From: Caballeronia temeraria
Lineage (GTDB): Bacteria; Pseudomonadota; Gammaproteobacteria; Burkholderiales; Burkholderiaceae
DNA length: 64,000 nt
Assembly (NCBI RefSeq): GCF_001544795.2
Contig: NZ_FCOI02000030.1
Location: forward strand, 29,194 to 93,193
Reading direction: 5' to 3'
In this document: positions 42,522 through 51,068 of the stretch, piece by piece
How positions within the stretch are numbered: the stretch's first letter is position 1
Layout: each line of letters opens with the position of its first letter
Notes under the pieces: generated by a model
What the model was told of the DNA's origin: nothing
Seen by the model: the letters and a program-made list of their open reading frames with translations, nothing else
The model's database searches: none
Translations under genes and position numbers: made by a program

Positions 42522-42582
42522 CTGCCTGACCTGACGGTCAGGCAGTCCGGGCAATCGCTGGCTTTGTCATGCGATTGCCCGG
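42522..42582 (+). terminator. Two consecutive hairpins after the adhesin gene
   Basis: CTGCCTGAC/GTCAGGCAG (42522-42545) forms a 9-bp stem. CCGGGCAATCGC/GCGATTGCCCGG (42547-42582) forms a perfect 12-bp stem with a 12-base loop. Neither has a T tract, so they may weaken readthrough into the lipoprotein gene or protect the adhesin mRNA 3' end. Confidence 0.4.
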
Positions 42583-42626
42583 ATCAATCAGCCGCCAATT
42601 CCGGACCATTACCTGTCAAACACGAG

Positions 42627-42929
42627 ATGTCTAAATTTCTTTTCACAATCCTCGCCGCGGTCGCCGTGCTCTCCGCGTGCACGACGGACACGGGCGTGAA
42701 CTACACGACCCAAAAATTGAATATTGCGGGGCAAGGCGAGGCGTATCGCGTCACTTGCTCGGGGGTGCTCGCATCGCAGAAGAGCTGCATGGCCAAGGCC
42801 GCCGAGATCTGCCGGGATCGCCAGGTGGTCATGGTTCAAGCTCTCGACAATCCGCAACTCCGGCAAGGTGGAAGCGCCGCGCGCGAGCTGAACTTCACCT
42901 GCGCTGGCGGAGCGAAGCCCGCAGCCTGA
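42627..42929 (+). CDS. Small predicted lipoprotein next to the autotransporter
   Basis: The 100-residue protein starts with a typical lipoprotein signal (MSKFLFTILAAVAVLSAC). The mature part of about 80 residues has three Cys residues (TCSGVLASQKSC, EIC) and a fourth near the end (NFTCAGG), so two disulfides are possible. I do not recognise the family. Small lipoproteins are encoded beside trimeric autotransporters in some bacteria and can assist their assembly; such a role here is inference. A strong terminator follows, so the adhesin and lipoprotein genes form a unit. Confidence 0.8.
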   Translation: MSKFLFTILAAVAVLSACTTDTGVNYTTQKLNIAGQGEAYRVTCSGVLASQKSCMAKAAEICRDRQVVMVQALDNPQLRQGGSAARELNFTCAGGAKPAA

Positions 42930-42976
42930 CGCATTGCCAATCGTTCGAGCGCATCGAGCTCGAACTTTCTTCTGAA

Positions 42977-43007
42977 ACCGACGCTTATTCGAGCGTCGGT
43001 TTTTTTA
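42977..43007 (+). terminator. Rho-independent terminator after the lipoprotein gene
   Basis: ACCGACGCT and AGCGTCGGT form a 9-bp stem with a six-base loop, followed by a run of T residues. Confidence 0.88.
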
Positions 43008-43189
43008 TTTCGCCTTCGTATCGCACGAGCGCTTTCCTTGGCCATTTCCCCGGCCGACTTCCTCGCTTACAAGTAGAATTCCGTTGCCCAGCGCCGTGTT
43101 TGCGCTTGCCGGACATTGCCGTGTGTGCAGTGCAGCGACGGCAAACGCATACATAGCGCAAAAAACCTCAACAAAATCAAGGAGGCGTT

Positions 43190-44554
43190 ATGCCAGCCGT
43201 CCACGGGAGCATGCTGTTGCTCTACGCGGTGATCGCGATCGCGGTTCTGATCCTGATGATCGCCCGCTTCAAGGTTTACCCGTTCCTCGTTCTCATGATC
43301 GTGTCCGTATTGCTGGCCCTTGCGGTCGGTATGCCGATGGACAAAATCGTGAAGTCATTTGAAACCGGCAACGGGAACACGCTCGGACACATTGCCGTCG
43401 TCGTGGGCCTCGGGACGATGCTCGGCAAGATGATGGCCGAATCGGGCGGCGCCGAACGCATCGCCAATACGCTGATCAATCTCTTCGGCGAAAAGAACAT
43501 TCACTGGGCGATGATGGTCGTCGCGATCATCGTCGGCTTGCCGGTGTTCTTCGAAGTGGGCTTCGTGCTGCTGATCCCGATTGCATTCAACGTCGCCAAG
43601 CGCACCGGCAAATCGCTGCTGCTGATCGGCCTGCCGATGGTCGCCGGTCTCTCGGTCGTGCACGGCCTGATTCCGCCGCACCCGGCCGCGCTGCTCGCCG
43701 TGCAGGCATACCACGCCGATATCGGCAAGACGATTGCTTACGGTCTGATCGTCGGCGTGCCGACGGCGATCGTCGCGGGTCCGCTGTTTGCGCTGATGAT
43801 CCACAAATACGTGAAGCTGCCGGACGCCAATGCGCTCGCTGACCAGTTCACGCAAAAGCACGGCGATACCGAGAAAAAGCGCGATCTGCCGAGCTTCGGC
43901 ATTACGCTGTTCACGATTCTGCTGCCCGTCATTCTGATGCTGATCGGTAGCTGGGCGGATCTCGTCTTCACGCCGAAAACGCTGCCGAACGACTTGCTGC
44001 GCTTCATCGGCCAGTCGGACATGGCGCTTCTGATCGCCGTGCTGGTCAGCTTCTGGACCTTCGGCGCGAAGCAGGGCTTCAATCGAGAGCAGATTCAGAA
44101 GTTCTGCGGCGAATGTCTCGCGCCGATCGCGGGCATTACGTTGATCGTCGGCGCGGGCGGCGGCTTCGGCCAGGTGTTGCGCGATAGCGGGATCTCCCAG
44201 CAGATCGTCGCAACGGCGTCATCCGCGAACCTGTCGCCGCTCCTGCTTGGCTGGTTCGTCGCCGCGCTGATCCGTCTGGCGACGGGTTCGGCCACAGTCG
44301 CCATGACGACGGCCTGCGGTATCGTCGCGCCGATCGCCGCCGCGGCGGGCGGTCATACGAGCCCGGAACTGCTGGTGCTCGCCACCGGCTCGGGCTCGCT
44401 GATCTTCTCCCATGTGAACGATGGCGGCTTCTGGCTGATCAAGGAGTATTTCGGGATGACCGTCGGGCAGACGTTCAAGACGTGGTCGTTGCTCGAAACG
44501 ATCATCTCCCTGATGGGCCTGGGTTTGACCTTCGCGCTTGCGGCGGTCGTGTAA
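43190..44554 (+). CDS. gntP: GntP-family gluconate:H+ symporter
   Basis: The 454-residue inner-membrane protein has about 12-14 hydrophobic segments and matches the GntP/GntT/GntU family of gluconate permeases. Recognisable parts are VVVGLGTMLGKMMAESGGAERIA, GLPVFFEVGFVLLIPIAFNVAKRTGKSLLLIGLPMVAGLSVVHGLIPPHPA, and a late HVNDGGFWLIKEYFGMTVGQTFKTWSLLETI. GGAGG precedes the ATG. Gluconate kinase follows after ten bases. Together they feed 6-phosphogluconate to the edd-eda pathway 8 kb upstream. A TAGAAT at 43074-43079 might be a -10 element. Confidence 0.95.
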   Translation: MPAVHGSMLLLYAVIAIAVLILMIARFKVYPFLVLMIVSVLLALAVGMPMDKIVKSFETGNGNTLGHIAVVVGLGTMLGKMMAESGGAERIANTLINLFGEKNIHWAMMVVAIIVGLPVFFEVGFVLLIPIAFNVAKRTGKSLLLIGLPMVAGLSVVHGLIPPHPAALLAVQAYHADIGKTIAYGLIVGVPTAIVAGPLFALMIHKYVKLPDANALADQFTQKHGDTEKKRDLPSFGITLFTILLPVILMLIGSWADLVFTPKTLPNDLLRFIGQSDMALLIAVLVSFWTFGAKQGFNREQIQKFCGECLAPIAGITLIVGAGGGFGQVLRDSGISQQIVATASSANLSPLLLGWFVAALIRLATGSATVAMTTACGIVAPIAAAAGGHTSPELLVLATGSGSLIFSHVNDGGFWLIKEYFGMTVGQTFKTWSLLETIISLMGLGLTFALAAVV

Positions 44555-44564
44555 GGAGACTTCG

Positions 44565-45062
44565 ATGATTCTGATCGCAATGGGCGTGTCGGGCGCCGGC
44601 AAGTCGCTGATCGGCGAGATGCTGGCGGAGCGGCTGCACTGCACCTTCACCGACGGCGACGCGTTCCACAGCGCCGCGAACAAGGAAAAGATGCACAAGG
44701 GCATCCCGCTGACCGACGAGGACCGCTGGCCGTGGCTCAAGACCATTCGCGCCGCGATCGAAGAAAAGCAGCGCGCGGGCGAGACGGCGGTGTTCACGTG
44801 CTCGTCGCTGAAACGTTCGTATCGCGACATCCTGCGCGACGGCGACCGTGACGTGTGCTTCGTCTATCTGCACGGCACGATGGACGTGCTCCGCGAGCGT
44901 CTGGGCTCGCGCACCGGACATTTCTTCGATCCGTCGCTGTTGCAGAGCCAGTTGGACACGCTGGAAGAACCCGGCGAGGACGAGGCGATCACGGAGAGCA
45001 TCGAACTGACGCCCGAGCAGATCGTCGATAACGTGCTCGAGAAATTGAAGACGCGTAAATGA
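44565..45062 (+). CDS. gntK: Gluconokinase
   Basis: The 165-residue kinase phosphorylates gluconate to 6-phosphogluconate. The N-terminal P-loop is MGVSGAGKS. FTDGDAFHSAANKEKMHKGIPLTDEDRWPWL and VFTCSSLKRSYRDILRDG are family signatures. GGAG precedes the ATG at 44565. It is the second gene of the gntP-gntK operon and ends at a strong terminator. Confidence 0.96.
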   Translation: MILIAMGVSGAGKSLIGEMLAERLHCTFTDGDAFHSAANKEKMHKGIPLTDEDRWPWLKTIRAAIEEKQRAGETAVFTCSSLKRSYRDILRDGDRDVCFVYLHGTMDVLRERLGSRTGHFFDPSLLQSQLDTLEEPGEDEAITESIELTPEQIVDNVLEKLKTRK

Positions 45063-45063
45063 C

Positions 45064-45091
45064 AAAAAGCCCCGGATTTCCGGGGCTTTTT
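45064..45091. terminator. Bidirectional terminator between gntK and purB
   Basis: AAAAAGCCCCGGA and TCCGGGGCTTTTT form a 12- to 13-bp stem with A and T tracts on both sides, so it can terminate both convergent genes. Confidence 0.88.
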
Positions 45092-45114
45092 CACTTCTGA
45101 CTTCGAGTCTGGCT

Positions 45115-46503
45115 TTACGCGATCCGCTTCGCCAGCTCGACCGCCTTGCCGATATACGAGCCCGGCGTCATCTCAAGCAGCAGCTTCTTCGCGTCGGCGG
45201 GAATCGCCAGACCGCTGATGAACGTCTGCAACGCCTCGCGCGTGATGCCCTTGCCGCGCGTCAGTTCCTTCAACTGCTCGTACGGATTCTCGATGCCGTA
45301 ACGGCGCATGACCGTCTGCACCGGCTCGGCGAGCACTTCCCACGTGTTGTCGAGATCTTCGTTCAGACGCGCCGCGTTCACTTCGAGCTTGTCGAGGCCG
45401 CGGATCAGCGCGTCGTAGGCGAGCAGCGAATAGCCGAACGCCACGCCGATATTGCGAAGCACGGTCGAATCCGTCAGGTCGCGCTGCCAGCGCGAGACCG
45501 GCAGCTTGTCGGCGAGATGGCGCAGCGTTGCGTTCGCGAGACCGAGATTGCCTTCCGAGTTCTCGAAGTCGATCGGATTGACCTTGTGCGGCATCGTCGA
45601 CGAGCCGATTTCGCCGGCCTTCGTCTTCTGCTTGAAGTAACCGAGCGAGATGTAGCCCCACACGTCGCGATCGAGGTCGAGCAGGATCGTATTCGCGCGC
45701 GCGACGGCGTCGAACAGTTCGGCCATGTAGTCGTGCGGCTCGATCTGGATCGTGTACGGATTGAACGTGAGCTTCAGCCGATTTTCGACGACATCCTTCG
45801 AAAACGCTTCCCAGTCGAATTCCGGATACGCCGACAGATGCGCGTTGAAGTTGCCGACCGCGCCGTTCATCTTTCCGAGCAGTTCGACCTTTTCGACGCG
45901 CTGGATCGCACGCGCGAGACGCGCCGCGACGTTGGCGATTTCCTTGCCAAGCGTCGTCGGGCTGGCGGGCTGGCCGTGCGTGCGGGAGAGCATCGGCTGT
46001 TCGGCGTGCATGTGCGCGAGCTTAACGAGGCGCTCATACACGGAGCGCAGCGCGGGCAGGATCACGTGTTCGCGCGCGCCGGCGATCATCAGGCCGTGCG
46101 ACGTGTTGTTGATGTCTTCCGACGTGCACGCGAAGTGGATGAATTCGCTTGCGCGCTCCAGTTCCGGCTGGCCCTTGACCGACTCCTTGAGCCAATATTC
46201 GACGGCCTTGACATCGTGATTCGTGACGCGCTCGATGTCCTTGATGCGCGCCGCGTCGTGCGCGGTGAAGCGCTCGGCGAGGCTCAGCAGGAACTGCTCG
46301 GATGCCTCCGAGAAGCGCGGCACTTCGTCGAAACCGGCGCGCGACAGCGCGATCAGCCAGTGAATCTCGACCGTCACGCGATGGCGCATGAATGCGGCTT
46401 CGGAGAGCCAGTCGCGCAGGGCTTCGGTCTTGGCGGCGTAGCGGCCGTCGAGCGGCGAGAGCGCGGTGAGCGCAAAGAGGGTATCGGGACGGGTATCGGA
46501 CAT
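45115..46503 (-). CDS. purB: Adenylosuccinate lyase
   Basis: The 462-residue enzyme acts twice in purine synthesis, splitting SAICAR and adenylosuccinate with release of fumarate. The fumarase/aspartase superfamily signature is GSSTMPHKVNPIDFENSEGN at about residue 300. The N-terminus TALSPLDGRYAAKT, the catalytic His region CTSEDINNTSHG, and SRTHGQPASPTTLGKE are also present. Start at ATG 46503. The size matches the E. coli type. Confidence 0.97.
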   Translation of the reverse strand: MSDTRPDTLFALTALSPLDGRYAAKTEALRDWLSEAAFMRHRVTVEIHWLIALSRAGFDEVPRFSEASEQFLLSLAERFTAHDAARIKDIERVTNHDVKAVEYWLKESVKGQPELERASEFIHFACTSEDINNTSHGLMIAGAREHVILPALRSVYERLVKLAHMHAEQPMLSRTHGQPASPTTLGKEIANVAARLARAIQRVEKVELLGKMNGAVGNFNAHLSAYPEFDWEAFSKDVVENRLKLTFNPYTIQIEPHDYMAELFDAVARANTILLDLDRDVWGYISLGYFKQKTKAGEIGSSTMPHKVNPIDFENSEGNLGLANATLRHLADKLPVSRWQRDLTDSTVLRNIGVAFGYSLLAYDALIRGLDKLEVNAARLNEDLDNTWEVLAEPVQTVMRRYGIENPYEQLKELTRGKGITREALQTFISGLAIPADAKKLLLEMTPGSYIGKAVELAKRIA

Positions 46504-46578
46504 GATGGAGGCGCAGCCGGAAGGAAAAGACGCGAGAACCGCGCATTTTACCATCGGATGCGTCCCAATCCCGGCCGG

Positions 46579-47280
46579 TCAGCGGGCGCGCAGTTCTTCG
46601 TCGAGTGCGCGGAGCTGCGCGGGCGTGCCGACGTTTTCCCATCGGCCTTCGTAACGTTCGCCGCTCGCGCGCCCGGCCGCGATGGTTTCGCGATAGTAGG
46701 GCGTCAGCGCGCGGCGCGTGCCGGGCGCGAGATCGCGGAACATGCGCATGTCATACAGGCCGATATTGCCGAAGGTGAAGCGCGGCTCGCCGTCGAGCGC
46801 GAGCGTGCCGTTTTCGAGCGCAAAGTCGCCTTTCGGATGAAACGGCGGATTCGGCACCATCACGAGATGCATGCCGGGTTCGTCCATCGAAGCGAGTTGC
46901 GAAGCACGCTCACGCAAGGTCGCGTAATCGAACTCGCAGAACACGTCGCCGCTCACGGCGATAAACACGCCGTCGCCGATCAGACGCCGCGCCTGCGCGA
47001 TGCCGCCCGCCGTCTCCAGCGCGTCGGTTTCCGGCGAGTACCGCAATGCGACGTTCCAACGCGAACCGTCGCCGAGCGCAGCTTCGATCTGCTCGCCGAG
47101 CCACGCATGATTGATCACGATCGTTTCGACGCCCGCCGCCGCGAGGCGCTCGATCTGCCACACGATCAAAGGCTTGCCGCCGACCGGAAGCAGCGGTTTC
47201 GGACAGGTATCTGTGAGCGGGCGCATGCGTTCGCCGCGTCCGGCGGCGAAGATCATCGCCGTGTCGAGAATATGCGTCAT
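46579..47280 (-). CDS. murU: N-acetylmuramate-1-phosphate uridylyltransferase
   Basis: The 233-residue nucleotidyltransferase matches MurU, which makes UDP-MurNAc from MurNAc-1-phosphate in peptidoglycan recycling. The N-terminal motif FAAGRGERMRPLTDTCPKPLLPVGGKPLI is the family signature, with an ISGDV-type metal site (VSGDVFCEF). It lies eight bases after amgK. The amgK-murU pair divergent from lptD-surA-pdxA is the arrangement described in Pseudomonas putida, where it bypasses de novo UDP-MurNAc synthesis and lowers fosfomycin sensitivity. The ATG at 47280 is chosen to match the family start. Confidence 0.88.
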   Translation of the reverse strand: MTHILDTAMIFAAGRGERMRPLTDTCPKPLLPVGGKPLIVWQIERLAAAGVETIVINHAWLGEQIEAALGDGSRWNVALRYSPETDALETAGGIAQARRLIGDGVFIAVSGDVFCEFDYATLRERASQLASMDEPGMHLVMVPNPPFHPKGDFALENGTLALDGEPRFTFGNIGLYDMRMFRDLAPGTRRALTPYYRETIAAGRASGERYEGRWENVGTPAQLRALDEELRAR

Positions 47281-47287
47281 GCGGGAA

Positions 47288-48313
47288 TCAGAACGTATAG
47301 CCGACTTCGATCGCGCGGCCTTCCAGCGAATCGAGCAGACGCGCGAACGGCCACAGCGGCGCGTAGCGCTCCGCGACCTTGCGCGCATAACCGATGAAAC
47401 GCGGCAGATCGGCGAGATAGCGCGGCTTGCCGTCGCGGTAATGAATGCGGGCGAACAGGCCGAGCACCTTGATGTGCCGCTGCAGGCCCATCCATTCGAG
47501 CTGGCGATAGAACTCGCCGAAATCCTCGTCGACGGGAAGGCCGGCCTTTTTCGCGCGCTCCCAGTAATAGGCGACGCAATCGAGCTGAAACTCTTCGTCC
47601 CAGCTGATGAACGCGTCGCGCATCAGCGACGCGATGTCATACGTGATCGGGCCGTACACCGCGTCCTGAAAGTCCAGCACACCCGGATTCGGCTCGCACA
47701 CCATGAGATTGCGCGGCATGAAGTCGCGCAGCATGAAGGTCTGCGGCTGCGCGAGCGCGCTCTGTGTGAGCAGCGTGAAGGTGGCGTCGAGCGTCTTGCG
47801 TTCGTCGGCGGTGACTTCGCGCCCCAGATGCCGGCCGATGAACCACTCGGGCATCAACTCCATCTCGCGGCGCAGAAACGCCTCGTCGAAGGGCGGCAGC
47901 ACGCCTTCGCGCGCGGTTTGCTGGAAGCGGAGGAGTGTGTCGATTGCCGAGCGCATCATCGGCCGCGCGTTCTTTTCGTCGAGAACGGACATGTAAGTCG
48001 TCGTGCCGAGATCGGTCAGCAGCATGAAACCGGCGTCGAAATCCGTTTCCAAAACTTTCGGCACATGCACGTTCGCCGCTTCGAGCAGACCGGCGACGTG
48101 CACGAATTCGCGGCATTTTTCCGGCGGCGGCGCATCGACGGCGATGAGCGTCTTGCCGGACGCCGAATCGCTCTCGAGCCTGAAATAGCGGCGAAAGCTG
48201 GCATCGGCGGAAGCGGGAGCGAGACTCGCGACGTTCAGCCGGTACGGTCCGGCGACGTTTTCAAGCCACGAGCGGAGTTGATCCAGGCGGGCGTCGGAAG
48301 GAATGTGCGTCAT
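47288..48313 (-). CDS. amgK: Anomeric MurNAc/GlcNAc kinase
   Basis: The 341-residue protein has the aminoglycoside-phosphotransferase fold and matches AmgK, which phosphorylates MurNAc and GlcNAc at the anomeric position. Seen are the ATP-binding FRRYFRLES, FMLLTDLGTTTYM, the catalytic-loop segment MLRDFMPRNLMV at about residue 200, and the metal-binding GVLDFQDAVYGPITYDIASLMRD. The residue before the catalytic RD is Leu rather than the more usual His. It is translated with murU and divergent from lptD. Confidence 0.88.
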   Translation of the reverse strand: MTHIPSDARLDQLRSWLENVAGPYRLNVASLAPASADASFRRYFRLESDSASGKTLIAVDAPPPEKCREFVHVAGLLEAANVHVPKVLETDFDAGFMLLTDLGTTTYMSVLDEKNARPMMRSAIDTLLRFQQTAREGVLPPFDEAFLRREMELMPEWFIGRHLGREVTADERKTLDATFTLLTQSALAQPQTFMLRDFMPRNLMVCEPNPGVLDFQDAVYGPITYDIASLMRDAFISWDEEFQLDCVAYYWERAKKAGLPVDEDFGEFYRQLEWMGLQRHIKVLGLFARIHYRDGKPRYLADLPRFIGYARKVAERYAPLWPFARLLDSLEGRAIEVGYTF

Positions 48314-48542
48314 AAATTCGAGGGGCGAAACATCTTGCCATATAATACCCCACGACTTTTTTAAGCGATCCGTTTCACGCCTGGCGCCAGGCCCCCGACG
48401 ACTGTGAGCGTCACCGTTCGATCGAGTGTCGTCCCGACTTAAGCAACGGACCGTCAAGTTCGTGACTGCGGAAAGGGCGCGGCCGCCTGCTCGGCGGCAT
48501 CGGGCGCGTGGGACGCGAACGGGATCGAACCGCCACCCATAC

Positions 48543-50933
48543 ATGCCGCCACGACAGTTTCCCGTACCGAAAATCACCGGCGACGACAAGCCACGCAGGC
48601 GGCGGCTCGTCGCCGCGCTGCTATCCGTTCCGGGCCTGATGCCCGCTCTCGCGCATGCCCAGCTCGCCGGCCCCGCAGCCGACGCACAACCGCTCGACGG
48701 TCCCGGCAGCCTGCGTCTCGCGCCGCAGCTTCAGGAGCGCCCGCTGCAAAGCGGCCAGCAGCCCTCGACATTCCTTCTGAGCGACAAGGCGACGGGCACG
48801 ACCGACGAAGACATGGCGGCGAAGGGCTCGGCCGAGATCCGGCGCACGGTGACGGTCATCAAGGGCGACGCGCTGCACTACGACCAGGACACCGACATGG
48901 CCGATGCTTTCGGCAATGTCAGGCTCATCAACAACGGCGTGTCGTTCGCCGGTCCGGAAGCGCATTTGAAGGTGGAGGCGAACGAAGGGTTCATGACGAA
49001 CCCGAAGTACCGTTTCAATCTGACGGGCGGCTCGGGCAGCGCCGAGCGCGCCGACATGATCGACGACGAGCGGGCGCGCATCGATCACGGTACGTATACG
49101 GCGTGCCAGTGCGAGTCCGATCCGGCGTGGTACATCAAGGGCACATCGTTCGACTTCGACACCGGCGCGGAAGAGGGCATCGCGCATAACGGCGTGCTGT
49201 TCTTCCAGGGCGTGCCGGTTTTCGGCAGCCCGTGGCTGTCGTTTCCGCTGACGGGCGACCGTCGCAGCGGCCTGTTGCCGCCGACCTTCGCGCTCGGCTC
49301 GACGACCGGCTTCGAAGCGACGATCCCGTACTATTTCAATATCGCGCCCAATCGCGATCTGACGGTCACGCCGCGCATCATGACAAAGCGCGGCGTGCTC
49401 GGCGAGGCGACGTACCGTTATCTGTCGCCCACGTATTCGGGGGCGCTCGACGTCAACTATCTGCCCGACGACCGCGTCACGCACACGAATCGTTACGCGA
49501 TCTTCTGGCAGCATCGTCAGAACTTCGGCAGCGGCTTCGGCGGTTACGTCAATTACAACAAGGTTTCGGACGACCAATATCCGGAAGACCTGGGCAACGC
49601 GTCGAATCAGTTCCTGAACGGCACGCAGCTGCTGTATCAGCAGGAAGCGGGTCTCACGTATAACAACGGCCCGTGGTCGGTGCTCGCTCGCGAACAGCGC
49701 TGGCAGACACTGCAGCCCTCGACGCCGCCATACGCCCGCGAACCGCAGGTGAACGTTCAGTACAACAAGTACAACGTCGGCGGTTTCGACTACGGCGCGG
49801 AACTGGACGCCACGCGCTTCACGATCACCACCGACGGCGCCACCGACGGCAACCGGCTCTATTTCAATCCGTACCTGAGTTACGGCATCAATGCGCCGGG
49901 TTACTTCGTCACGCCGAAGGTGCAGTGGCATTTTGCGTCGTACGACCTGAGCCACATCGCCACGAGTCAGGTCGCGGGTTCGTCGCCGCCGGTCACGGGG
50001 CAGCCGAAGAATTTCACCGAGTCGATTCCGACGCTCAGCTTCGACACGGGTCTCGTGTTCGACCGCTCGGTGCGTCTCTTCGGGCAGGATTACATCCAGA
50101 CGCTGGAGCCGCGGCTCTACTACGTCTACACGCCGTATCACAATCAGGACTTCGCGCCGATTTTCGATACGTCCGAAGCCGACTTCGGCCTGGCCGAGAT
50201 CTACACGCCGAACACGTTCGTCGGCAACGACCGCATCGCGGACGCGAACCGCATTACGGCGGGCCTCACGACGCGCTTCATCAACCCGGCGACGGGCGAC
50301 GAGCGCGCGCGTTTCGTCATCGCGCAGCAGTATTATTTCCAGAGCCAGCGCGTCACGATCACGCCGGGCCAGCTGCCCGATCAGGCGAAGCATTCGGACC
50401 TGATCGCGGGCGCGGCCATCAAGCTGGGCGCTGGTTTCGCTTCGGAAACTGCGTTCCAATATAATGTGGACAACAACCAGCTCGTACGCTCGAGCATCGG
50501 TTTCGCATTCAGTCCTGGTGAGCGCAGGGTCATCAACGTCGGTTATCGCTACACGCGTTCGAACCAGACCACGCTGGTGAACGAGCCGATCAACCAGATC
50601 CTGGTGTCGGGCGAATGGCCGCTCACGAACCGCCTCTACGCCGTTGGCCGCGTGAACTATGATCTCGCGAGCCATCGTCTCGTCGACGGGCTTCTGGGCT
50701 TCCAGTACGATGCCGACTGCTGGGCGTTCGGCTTCGGCATGCAGCGCTACGCCAACGGCGTGAACACGCAGGGCCAGCCGTCGTCGGGCACGCGCGTGCT
50801 CGCGCAATTGACGTTCAAGGGCTTGTCGAACGTCGACAACGGCCTCGTCAGTGCATTCCGCGCGAGCGTTCAGGGTTATCAGCCGCCGCCGCCGGCGGCG
50901 CCGCCGCTCTCCCGGTACAGCGACTACGAATGA
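48543..50933 (+). CDS. lptD: LPS-assembly protein LptD
   Basis: The 796-residue outer-membrane protein inserts lipopolysaccharide with LptE. A basic, hydrophobic N-terminal signal precedes an OstA-type periplasmic domain (GDALHYDQDTDMADAFGNVRLINNGV). Then comes the large C-terminal beta-barrel with ALGSTTGFEATIPYYFNIAPNRDLTVTPRIMTKRG. An N-terminal CxC (CQCESDP, about residue 187) and a single late Cys (YDADCWAFGF) are present, where E. coli LptD has a two-plus-two disulfide arrangement. I started at the ATG at 48543, before the signal peptide. The gene heads the lptD-surA-pdxA-rsmA cluster. A TATAAT at 48341-48346 lies in the divergent region but without a clear -35. Confidence 0.95.
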   Translation: MPPRQFPVPKITGDDKPRRRRLVAALLSVPGLMPALAHAQLAGPAADAQPLDGPGSLRLAPQLQERPLQSGQQPSTFLLSDKATGTTDEDMAAKGSAEIRRTVTVIKGDALHYDQDTDMADAFGNVRLINNGVSFAGPEAHLKVEANEGFMTNPKYRFNLTGGSGSAERADMIDDERARIDHGTYTACQCESDPAWYIKGTSFDFDTGAEEGIAHNGVLFFQGVPVFGSPWLSFPLTGDRRSGLLPPTFALGSTTGFEATIPYYFNIAPNRDLTVTPRIMTKRGVLGEATYRYLSPTYSGALDVNYLPDDRVTHTNRYAIFWQHRQNFGSGFGGYVNYNKVSDDQYPEDLGNASNQFLNGTQLLYQQEAGLTYNNGPWSVLAREQRWQTLQPSTPPYAREPQVNVQYNKYNVGGFDYGAELDATRFTITTDGATDGNRLYFNPYLSYGINAPGYFVTPKVQWHFASYDLSHIATSQVAGSSPPVTGQPKNFTESIPTLSFDTGLVFDRSVRLFGQDYIQTLEPRLYYVYTPYHNQDFAPIFDTSEADFGLAEIYTPNTFVGNDRIADANRITAGLTTRFINPATGDERARFVIAQQYYFQSQRVTITPGQLPDQAKHSDLIAGAAIKLGAGFASETAFQYNVDNNQLVRSSIGFAFSPGERRVINVGYRYTRSNQTTLVNEPINQILVSGEWPLTNRLYAVGRVNYDLASHRLVDGLLGFQYDADCWAFGFGMQRYANGVNTQGQPSSGTRVLAQLTFKGLSNVDNGLVSAFRASVQGYQPPPPAAPPLSRYSDYE

Positions 50934-51068
50934 GGCCGGAACGGGCGTGCGCGCGCGGCGTCCAATGACGAGCGGTCACAAGCCGAAACAAGCGGCCTCG
51001 CTGGCCGCGCAGGGCAGGGCATATAAGCAGGACACGAACGGGTGAAGTCCGTATTTGATGGAGTATCT

